From a virus: a stretch of DNA of 21,580 nt. Both the position numbers and the translations under genes were made by a program. Where the stretch lies: IMG/VR virus record IMGVR_UViG_3300017917_000802, positions 1-21,580 of that record. One strand, written 5' to 3'. Under the pieces are notes generated by a model. The model was not told the origin of the DNA, ran no database searches, and saw only the letters and a program-made list of their open reading frames with translations. Shown here one piece after another: positions 14,341 to 20,876 of the stretch; position 1 is the first letter of the stretch; each line of letters opens with the position of its first letter.

Positions 14341-17300
14341 ACACTTAATACTGTATTTCCTATTAAAGTATTATTACCCTTTTGAGTGGTAGATCCAGAT
14401 ATTGTAAGCGAACCTGTAATATTTTGATCTCCTATATATTGAGCAGAGCCTGTAAAGTATTGAGAACCAGTTACAATGAATATTGAATTATGGAAGTTAG
14501 AACTACCACTTACATCAATACTACCACTCATTATTGTATTACCAATAATGTAGTTACTACCACTTAACGTATGAGTTCCTATTAATGTGCTTGAGCCTGA
14601 TACTGTTAAAGAACCAGTAATGCTAGTATTAGAGTTTACTCTGAATCCATAAGCAGGATCTACAGATGCTGTAACACTACCACTAGCGATTTGAGCTAAG
14701 TTTAATCCAACAATTCCTGAAGCAGGAATACTATATAATCCACTACCGTCACCTTTAAAGCTACCTGTAAATGAACCTGTAGCATAAGATGAAGTAAATA
14801 AGTTTATTGAAGCAGAAAATCTATTTAATGAAGCTGTAGTTGAATAAATAGATGATGTTGCTGCTTGTAATGATGCTGTTTCAACTAATAAATCTGCAAC
14901 TGTTAAATTTGTACTTGCAGTATATGAATTTATAGATGCACTAAAACTATAAATTGAACTTATACTTGCATTATTTGATGCAGTGTAAGAATTTATAGAG
15001 GCACTAAATAAATTTAATGAACTAGTGTAGTTTTGGAATGATCCTGTTTGCACAAACTGTGTGCTATCTAAACCATCTAATAAATCAGCATTAGCGGCAT
15101 AAGATCCACTTAATGAATAACTACCACTTAAAGCATATGATGAACTAAATGCAGCAGATGCAGATATTGCTTGTGAAGCAGACATCGCATAAGATGCAGT
15201 TAAATTATTTACTACACTTCCACTAACTGTAATGGAACCAGATATTAAAACTGAACCAGTAAATACTTGATTGTTAGAAGCTAAATTACCAAATACATTT
15301 GAACCTGAACTATATTCTTGAGAAGCAGTTATAGTTTGAACTATAATTCTATTAACTGTTAAGTTACCTTGTATTGTTTGGTCTGCTGTGAATATGTTTG
15401 AACCTGTAGTTGCAAACGATCCAGTTTTAGCATTTAATGATGAAGTATAACTTAATACTGAAGCGCTAAATGCATTAAATGAAGCTACATTTGCACTATT
15501 AGATGCAGTATAGCTATTAATTGAGGCAGTAAATAAGTTTAATGATGCTGTTGTTGATAATATAGAAGCACTAAATGCGTTAATTGATGAAGTATAGTTT
15601 TGGAATGAACCCGTTTGAGTAAATTGAGTTGAATCCAAACCATCTAATAAATCAGCATTATTAGCATAAGATGCAGTACCAAATATTGATCCTGTAATAC
15701 TACCACTTACAACTAATGATCCTGTAATTGTAGTAGAACCAGATACAATTAATGAACCTGTTAATACTAATGTATCTACATTTGCTGTAAATAAATTACC
15801 TGTACTTCCTGATACGTTAAGTGATCCTGTTATGTTTACTGAACCTAATATTGATTCGTTTCCTACAAAGCTATTTGAGCCTGTAGTTGCAAATGATCCA
15901 GTTTTAGCATTAATAGATGAAGTATAAGAAAATATGCTTGCTGTAAATGCTTGGTATGATGCTGTTTCAACTAATAAGTCAGCTACTGTTGCACTAATAC
16001 TTGATGTAAAGCTATACAATGAAGCAGTAGTAGATTGAATATTAGCTATTGTATTATTATTACTTGCAGTATAATTTAATAAAGATGCTGTTGTAGCATT
16101 TAATGAAGTTATATTTGCATTATTAGATGCAGTGTAACTATTAATAGATGCTGTAAATAAGTTTATAGAAGCTGTAGTACTTTGAATATTGGAAATAGTA
16201 CTATTATTACTTGCAGTATAACTGTTTATTGAAGCCGTAAATAAATTTAAAGATGCAGTTGTAGCATTTAATGAAGTTATATTTGCACTATTAGATGCAG
16301 TATAACTGTTTATTGAAGCCGTAAATAAATTTAAAGATGCAGTTGTGCTTTGAATATTAGAAATAGTAGCATTATTGCTTGCAGTATAATTGTATATTGA
16401 ACTACTAAAACTATATAAAGAAGAGGTAGCAGCATTTATGGATGCTGTTGTACTTTGAATATTAGATATAGTTGCATTGTTAGATGCAGTATATGAATTT
16501 ATAGAAGCACTAAATAAGTTTAATGATGCTGTATAAGCTTTAAAACTAGAGCTTAAATTATTTACATCAGTATCTGTAGCAAAAGTGGCATCTAAAGATG
16601 AACTAAAAGTTTCTAAAGCACCTATTCTACTATTAAATGATGATGAATTAGCTGTAGCAGATGCTGTAAAACTCAACATTGAAGCACTAAAAGCATTTAA
16701 CGATGCTGTAGCTAATAATATTGAAGCTGAAAACGCTTGGAATGAGGCTGAAAGTGCTCCTAAGTCTGTGTTTCCACTCATAGTATTAATCCTAGCATCA
16801 AAGGATCCACTATCAGTAACATAGTTAGTTAATTTTCTACCAACATATTGATAAGCAGTAATACTAACTACTTGACCTGCTGAAGGAGCTACGGCTGATG
16901 AACTAAACTGTAAAACACCTGTTTTATAGTCAAAAGCGTAGTTGTTAGTAGATTGTACAGTACCATCAATAAACACTTTAGCTAAATAACCTGGAGGGGT
17001 ATCTTCAGTAGTAGCATTTGCTAATGATGGGATTGAATATTTTGGAGAAATAAAGCTTGTTTGTTGGTTTGCATCAATCAATTGAGCACCAATACCTGAT
17101 GTTGAACCTGAAGGGTTTAAGAAAAACCAAACTTCATTGTTCAAATCTGATTTAGTCATATTTTGGCGATACCAATATTTCATTATTGGATTTCCACCAG
17201 AAGAATATGTAAGTCCGTTTTGGAAGCTAGCACTATAAGGTAAGCTAGATGATGGAATTAAAGCCTGGTCAGTATAAATTTCACTAGCATTAAGATCCAA

Positions 17301-17399
17301 TACGGATGTAAATGCTTCTTGGGCATCAGTAAAAGTATCGTGTGTATATCTTCTACTCTGGAGTAACCTTGAGGATTTTTTAGTACTGTCTATTGGCAT
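14328..17399 (-). CDS. Giant tail fibre, 5' part (N-terminal attachment domain and stalk)
   Basis: ATG 17397-17399, ten bases after the previous stop; the frame ends after 1,023 codons at TAA 14328-14330 with an out-of-character GNTVLSVVLL. Residues 1-210 are non-repetitive and Cys-free, with YWYRQNMTKSDLNNEVWFFL (about 75-94) and GYLAKVFIDGTVQSTNNYAF then GVLQFSSSAVAPSAGQVVSI; that last part resembles the V(F/Y)(I/V)(D/N)G...Y..D...G.I.F...P..G domain near the N-terminus of many phage fibres, so it probably anchors the fibre to the tail. Residues about 215-495 are heptads; 496-510 INAKTGSFATTGSN; 520-575 TGS/SGS turns; two DLLDGLDSTQF cassettes (581, 770); SGSNVFGN (698); GIVGLNLAQIASGS (about 895-908, shared with the 1074-residue protein); then more TGS/SGS turns up to the frameshift. 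The intended product is about 2,864 residues. Confidence 0.88.
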   Translation of the reverse strand: MPIDSTKKSSRLLQSRRYTHDTFTDAQEAFTSVLDLNASEIYTDQALIPSSSLPYSASFQNGLTYSSGGNPIMKYWYRQNMTKSDLNNEVWFFLNPSGSTSGIGAQLIDANQQTSFISPKYSIPSLANATTEDTPPGYLAKVFIDGTVQSTNNYAFDYKTGVLQFSSSAVAPSAGQVVSITAYQYVGRKLTNYVTDSGSFDARINTMSGNTDLGALSASFQAFSASILLATASLNAFSASMLSFTASATANSSSFNSRIGALETFSSSLDATFATDTDVNNLSSSFKAYTASLNLFSASINSYTASNNATISNIQSTTASINAATSSLYSFSSSIYNYTASNNATISNIQSTTASLNLFTASINSYTASNSANITSLNATTASLNLFTASINSYTASNNSTISNIQSTTASINLFTASINSYTASNNANITSLNATTASLLNYTASNNNTIANIQSTTASLYSFTSSISATVADLLVETASYQAFTASIFSYTSSINAKTGSFATTGSNSFVGNESILGSVNITGSLNVSGSTGNLFTANVDTLVLTGSLIVSGSTTITGSLVVSGSITGSIFGTASYANNADLLDGLDSTQFTQTGSFQNYTSSINAFSASILSTTASLNLFTASINSYTASNSANVASFNAFSASVLSYTSSLNAKTGSFATTGSNIFTADQTIQGNLTVNRIIVQTITASQEYSSGSNVFGNLASNNQVFTGSVLISGSITVSGSVVNNLTASYAMSASQAISASAAFSSSYALSGSYSLSGSYAANADLLDGLDSTQFVQTGSFQNYTSSLNLFSASINSYTASNNASISSIYSFSASINSYTASTNLTVADLLVETASLQAATSSIYSTTASLNRFSASINLFTSSYATGSFTGSFKGDGSGLYSIPASGIVGLNLAQIASGSVTASVDPAYGFRVNSNTSITGSLTVSGSSTLIGTHTLSGSNYIIGNTIMSGSIDVSGSSNFHNSIFIVTGSQYFTGSAQYIGDQNITGSLTISGSTTQKGNNTLIGNTVLSVVLL
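14338..14345 (-). other. Single-base frameshift site splitting the giant fibre gene
   Basis: Coding strand reads TTAAGTGTAGTATTATTATAA. In frame 0 this gives L-S-V-V-L-L-stop. Adding one base after AGTG (AGT GGT AGT ATT) gives L-S-G-S-I, restoring the SGS motif that recurs every few residues here, and the restored frame stays open for 1,844 codons. The missing base therefore lies at about 14341-14342, most simply one G of GG. No X-XXY-YYZ slippery heptamer is present, so programmed frameshifting is unlikely; mutation or a sequencing/assembly error is more likely. Confidence 0.88.
15906..16757 (-). repeat. First heptad-repeat stalk tract of the giant fibre
   Basis: Residues about 215-498 of the 5' part. 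Heptads of the TAS-x4 type alternate with blocks containing ISNIQST or IANIQST, giving a rough 21- to 42-residue supra-repeat (TASNNATISNIQSTTASLN, then TASINSYTASN). Polar Asn/Thr core positions suggest a flexible trimeric stalk directly after the N-terminal anchor. Smaller tracts of the same kind lie at about 14781-15023 and 12490-12672. Confidence 0.85.
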
Positions 17400-17409
17400 C
17401 TCTTTATTA

Positions 17410-20400
17410 TTAGCTAAATGTTACTGTTATTGATGAAACTGGTGTTGGGTCGCCTTTATATCTTACTATTACATAAATATCAGTGTATGTTGCGTTTAAG
17501 AACATACCATCTGCGTTTCTAATTGGCATAGTATAAGTAGTAGATGCTAAAGAACCACCTGTATTACCATATAATGATATTGTTGATCCAAATGGATTTT
17601 GTCCATCTGTATTTGCTGCTATATCACCTACATAGTTTGATGTTGTCTTTGTAGGATCATAAAATCTAGCAGGCGTATAAATTGAACTATTAGATGATTT
17701 AAATAATATTAAAGCACCAATTGAGTTATTAGTTGTAGCCTGCCAATCAACTAATGTTTGTCCTAAGTTTAAAGTCATGGATGTTTTTGAAGTACCATTT
17801 GTAATAAACCTACGAACATAATATTTGTATGTTTTAGTTGCATCTGGATCTGTAAGCCAGTATCCATAAGTACCTCCTGGTTTAACTAAATATCCAGGCT
17901 TTACTTGTAAATCATTTCCAGTTAAAGTATACAAACCATAGCTTGTATTCCAGGCAGTACCTGTAAATGACAAAATATTATCATTTAATACTATATGATT
18001 ACTTTCACCTGTAAATGGTTCAGAGTTTGAAGCACCACTATTAGTACCTGTATCTGTACCTTGAGTTCTTGTATAATAAGCTAAAGAACCACTTGTTGAA
18101 GGTTGACCAAAGGTTCCTGCTGTATGATAGTTACTAGAAGTTGAATAAGTAGTTGTTGAAGCAGCTTTATTAACACCAGCTATACTTACAGTAAATGTTG
18201 TAGGTGTAAATGATGTTTGAGCAATATTTGTAATATTAGCTGAACCAAAAGTATATAATCCGTTTAATTTAATTAAATCCGTTTCAAATGGAACTGTTGA
18301 TGTAGCTCTAACTGTTGTACCTGTAGAATCAAATACAGCACCTGCTGTTTGAATTGTACCTCCTGCTGTTGATACTGTAGTAACACCAGATGTTTGAGTC
18401 ATACCAGTAGAAACAGTACTTAAGGTAGCAATACCTGCGTTAGCAAAGTATAATGGATTAAACAAGTTAGTAAATGAACTTGATAGATTATATGTTGAAC
18501 CACTCAAATACGGAGCACCAGATAATGAACGAGATACTGCTGTTAAAGCAGTTACTGTTGTACTACCTGTTGTTGGGGTTTGAGATGGAACGTTTGTAGA
18601 AATTGTAGTTAAAGGGGCAAAGAATATTTCTGCATTGCTTACTATTGGTGTAGTATAAGCACTTGAACCACTTGCAATTTGAATTGAAGCTGAAATATGG
18701 TAATACCCACTTTGGCTTACTGCTGCAGCACTACCACTATATATTGTATTTGAGAATACAGAAGCATACTTACCATCTTGATAAGCAGCAGGAATAACTG
18801 CAGGGTTTGAAGTATTAATTTTAGCTAAACTAACACCATTTGTTGTACCAGCTCCTGTTTGAGTAATAAGTTGATTTGAAGAAGATGTTGCAGTATCTAC
18901 TTTAGATGAATTGTCTTTAAATCTAAATGTAAATGAACCACTAACTCTAAAGTTTGTAGGTGTACCACTACTTAATAAACCTAAACCAAATAACTGAGCG
19001 TCAGCTGATGAAGATACTACTGTAGTACCTGCAGCAACACTTGTATAAGTGTAACCATAGTTTCCTTGAGTATAGATTGGAGAAATACCACTAAAAAGTG
19101 TACCACCCGTACTTGCAAATCCTTTTGATGTTAAATAAGTAACAGTTGTGTTAGTAGAGCTTTGAGGAACACTACCTGCTATTACAGTACCTGTAGTTGT
19201 GTTTTGAGCATTTGCTGTGTAAGTACTATAAGTTTTTGTATTTGGAGCAGCATCTGGAGCTGAGGCTGATAATAACCCTGCTACAAATCTTAATATTTCA
19301 GATACATCTGTTTGAGATGTAAAGTTATTAAAATAAGAACCATTCAAACTATTTTGCCATTGGTTTGAAGTAGGAGTACCTACATTTATGTTGTAGGCAT
19401 TTATTGATTGAGAAACGTTTAATGCTCCTGAAATTGAAGTATTAACGTTAACATAAAGTCCTGTATTTGGGTCAATAGATGCTGTTGCACTACCACTAGC
19501 GATTTGAGATAAATTTAATCCAACAACTCCTGAAGCTAATACATAAGATGCAGTTATAGCTTGAGATGCAGATGTAGCAAAAGATGAACTTATTGCTCTA
19601 GAAGCTGATACAGCATATGAAGATGTTAATGTATTAATAACACTTCCTGATACTGTTATAGCTCCTTTTATTAAAACAGATCCAGTAAATATTTGGTTGT
19701 TATTTGCATTATTACCAAATGTGTTTGAACCTGAACTATAGATTATTGATGAACTTACTGTTTGAACTACTAATGTTCTAGCAGTAATGGTATTTGTAAC
19801 ATCTAAATTATTTGTAACTGAATTGTTACTTGCAGTAATATTATTTGAAGCTACTAAACTGCCACTAACACTTAATGAACCAGTCATTGAGTGTTGATTA
19901 TTAGAATTTAATTGAAGTTTTTTATTAGCTTCAACATTAGTACCACCAACAAATAAATTTAATGGTTGGTTTGCTGATGCGTTACCAATATTTAATTTTT
20001 GGCCTGTTGAATATAAATAAGCATCATTAGCGGATCCAATTCCATTTCCGTTATCAATGTAGTTTCCACCATTGATACCCATATCAATGAACTTATCAGT
20101 CTCAGAACCATTATTTGCTGTAGCAACTACATCTGAAGATGCTGAAGTTCCTGCATTAAGGTTTTGGATATTAAGTTGTAAATAGTTATCTAAGTTACCT
20201 TTACCACTAATTACATTAAATGAAGATGTACTTGCTTGGAAAACATATAATGCTTCTGGTGCTGCTGTACTAACACCATTTTGATTAATAGCAATACTAT
20301 AACCTTGATCAAGCCCATTATCGACTTGAAACATTGCGCTATCAGCCAATACTTGTGAAGCACTAAGATAAGGAATGTGACCTATTGTTACATTCTTTAA

Positions 20401-20634
20401 ACTATCTGAATATGAAGATGTTGCGGCGTAAGATGAAGATACTGCAAAAGATGCGCTTGATATTGAGCCGCTTGTTGAAGCTAATTCTACTATACGTGTA
20501 AGGGAACCTGACTGTTTGAAAAAAACTTTACCATCATAGGTGTTTATGGCTAACTCGCCTAAATCTATGGAGGAAGTGGTTGGGACTCTGCCCGGAACGG
20601 CACTGCGTTTTAATTCAATTTTGTTGACAGCCAT
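17410..20634 (-). CDS. Tail fibre/adhesin with large non-repetitive C-terminal half (1074 aa)
   Basis: ATG 20632-20634 with AAGGA about ten bases upstream, one of the few good ribosome-binding sites here. Residues 1-50 (KIELKRSAVPGRVPTTSSID, then LGELAINTYDGKVFFK) are the N-terminal signature of many phage fibres and probably attach the protein to the virion. Residues 55-100 are ASYA heptads. Residues about 137-240 are the module with ASSDVVATANNG, KFIDMGINGG and ANDAYLYSTGQKLNIGNAS, also in the giant fibre. Residues 250-330 carry TGS/SGS turns and SGSNTFGN. Residues about 365-405 match VGLNLSQIASGSATASIDP in the giant fibre. Residues about 425-1074 are non-repetitive: NGSYFNNFTSQTDVSEILRF (about 431-450), then Ser/Thr-rich beta structure, KYYVRRFITNG near residue 970, and a C-terminal YTDIYVIVRYKGDP. 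No S74, no Cys seen. Could be a whisker, short fibre or baseplate-associated adhesin. Confidence 0.9.
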   Translation of the reverse strand: MAVNKIELKRSAVPGRVPTTSSIDLGELAINTYDGKVFFKQSGSLTRIVELASTSGSISSASFAVSSSYAATSSYSDSLKNVTIGHIPYLSASQVLADSAMFQVDNGLDQGYSIAINQNGVSTAAPEALYVFQASTSSFNVISGKGNLDNYLQLNIQNLNAGTSASSDVVATANNGSETDKFIDMGINGGNYIDNGNGIGSANDAYLYSTGQKLNIGNASANQPLNLFVGGTNVEANKKLQLNSNNQHSMTGSLSVSGSLVASNNITASNNSVTNNLDVTNTITARTLVVQTVSSSIIYSSGSNTFGNNANNNQIFTGSVLIKGAITVSGSVINTLTSSYAVSASRAISSSFATSASQAITASYVLASGVVGLNLSQIASGSATASIDPNTGLYVNVNTSISGALNVSQSINAYNINVGTPTSNQWQNSLNGSYFNNFTSQTDVSEILRFVAGLLSASAPDAAPNTKTYSTYTANAQNTTTGTVIAGSVPQSSTNTTVTYLTSKGFASTGGTLFSGISPIYTQGNYGYTYTSVAAGTTVVSSSADAQLFGLGLLSSGTPTNFRVSGSFTFRFKDNSSKVDTATSSSNQLITQTGAGTTNGVSLAKINTSNPAVIPAAYQDGKYASVFSNTIYSGSAAAVSQSGYYHISASIQIASGSSAYTTPIVSNAEIFFAPLTTISTNVPSQTPTTGSTTVTALTAVSRSLSGAPYLSGSTYNLSSSFTNLFNPLYFANAGIATLSTVSTGMTQTSGVTTVSTAGGTIQTAGAVFDSTGTTVRATSTVPFETDLIKLNGLYTFGSANITNIAQTSFTPTTFTVSIAGVNKAASTTTYSTSSNYHTAGTFGQPSTSGSLAYYTRTQGTDTGTNSGASNSEPFTGESNHIVLNDNILSFTGTAWNTSYGLYTLTGNDLQVKPGYLVKPGGTYGYWLTDPDATKTYKYYVRRFITNGTSKTSMTLNLGQTLVDWQATTNNSIGALILFKSSNSSIYTPARFYDPTKTTSNYVGDIAANTDGQNPFGSTISLYGNTGGSLASTTYTMPIRNADGMFLNATYTDIYVIVRYKGDPTPVSSITVTFS
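19915..20202 (-). repeat. YIDMGIN/DAYLY module, copy in the 1074-aa fibre
   Basis: Second copy of the module at 9376-9714. Shared landmarks in order: ASSDVVATANNG, KFIDMGING, ANDAYLY, KLNIGNA, LNLFVGGTN. Here it lies near the N-terminus, whereas in the giant fibre it lies close to the C-terminal head, so the module is mobile between fibre positions. Confidence 0.75.
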
Positions 20635-20654
20635 ATTTATGGATCCTTTTTAAT

Positions 20655-20664
20655 GGTATATACC
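20655..20664. promoter_or_regulatory. 10-bp palindrome GGTATATACC upstream of the 1074-aa fibre gene
   Basis: Perfect inverted repeat, 8 bp from the 18-bp palindrome. Together they could form a paired site for a dimeric regulator, or just be AT-rich symmetry. It lies 21-30 bp upstream of the ATG, in leader RNA or promoter DNA. Confidence 0.3.
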
Positions 20665-20672
20665 TGGATATA

Positions 20673-20690
20673 GTAGCTTATATAAGCTAC
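20673..20690. promoter_or_regulatory. 18-bp perfect palindrome, candidate operator or RNA hairpin
   Basis: GTAGCTTATATAAGCTAC is its own reverse complement over all 18 bases. It lies 39-56 bp upstream of the start of the 1074-residue fibre gene, in the 70-bp gap 20635-20704, the longest gap in the upstream half. No T-run follows on the coding strand, so it is not a standard intrinsic terminator. A protein-binding site or an mRNA processing or stability hairpin is possible. Confidence 0.45.
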
Positions 20691-20691
20691 G

Positions 20692-20699
20692 TATAAATA
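20692..20699 (+). promoter_or_regulatory. TATAAATA octamer next to the 18-bp palindrome
   Basis: Same octamer as in the gaps at 2749, 6386 and 8792; coding strand reads ATATTTATAC immediately upstream of the palindrome. Placement just after the stop of the 56-residue ORF is suitable for a promoter that would read the fibre genes, but the T4-type orientation is opposite. Confidence 0.25.
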
Positions 20700-20704
20700 T
20701 ACTA

Positions 20705-20875
20705 TTAATAAGTTCCCCCGTCTATTATGTCGACATTTATTGAACCGCTTGTGTTAATAGAAGCACTAACTGGGTATGTAGTATTATCAACAATGGTTAA
20801 TGAACCAGATACAGCTAATGAGCCGCTTTCGTATGATAAGTTTGATTGTAATTGTTCTAATCGTAATCGTGCCAT
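20705..20875 (-). CDS. Short fibre-type protein (56 aa)
   Basis: ATG 20873-20875 starts one base after the stop of the preceding structural gene; TAA at 20705-20707. The product begins MARLRLEQLQSNLSYESGSL, a charged helix, and continues AVSGSLTIVDNTTYPVSASI with the same SGSL/SASI turns as the large fibres, ending VDIIDGGTY. It is too short for many gene callers, but the tight spacing and fibre vocabulary support it. It may be a small adaptor or the N-terminal remnant of a fibre gene whose distal part has been lost or replaced. No function is known. Confidence 0.68.
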   Translation of the reverse strand: MARLRLEQLQSNLSYESGSLAVSGSLTIVDNTTYPVSASINTSGSINVDIIDGGTY

Positions 20876-20876
20876 G

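Larger units (their letters stand above)
10150..15659 (-). repeat. Six dispersed copies of the (N)ADLLDGLDSTQF-QNYTSSLN cassette
   Basis: Six copies of a 27-residue cassette in the restored giant fibre, at about 15579-15659, 15012-15092, 12637-12717, 11824-11904, 10513-10593 and 10150-10230. Core is DLLDGLDSTQF (DLFDGLDSTQF in one), then TGSFQNYTSSLN (TSSFTTYTSSLN in one). Related ADxLDGxDSxxF motifs are common in phage fibre stalks. Each copy opens a macro-unit: ASYA heptads, this cassette, TAS heptads, then INAKTGSFATTGSN and often SGSNxFGN. Confidence 0.87.
6144..19791 (-). repeat. Six dispersed copies of the ITAQTLVVQ-SGSNxFGN-FTGSVLISGS module
   Basis: A module of about 43 residues occurs in four intended genes: 6144-6272 (361-aa gene), 7411-7539 (784-aa gene), 10708-10836 and 12292-12420 and 15234-15362 (giant fibre), and 19663-19791 (1074-aa gene). 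Invariant or nearly so: SGSN or TGSN, x-FGN, N-x-Q-x-FTGSV. The copies at 6144 and 7411 share exact DNA runs of about 25 bp, pointing to recent exchange or duplication. Similar modules occur, as I recall, in many freshwater and marine phage fibres. Confidence 0.85.

Noticed and set aside
14328-14345. Programmed -1 frameshift producing two fibre forms
   Set aside because: No slippery heptamer of the X-XXY-YYZ type and no evident downstream structure; a missing G restoring SGS explains the site better.
3339-20634. Diversity-generating retroelement acting on fibre tips
   Set aside because: No reverse transcriptase, no template/variable repeat pair with adenine-specific differences, and differences between repeats are of all types.
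20673-20690. Intrinsic terminator formed by the 18-bp palindrome
   Set aside because: The stem is AT-rich and no U-tract follows on the coding strand.
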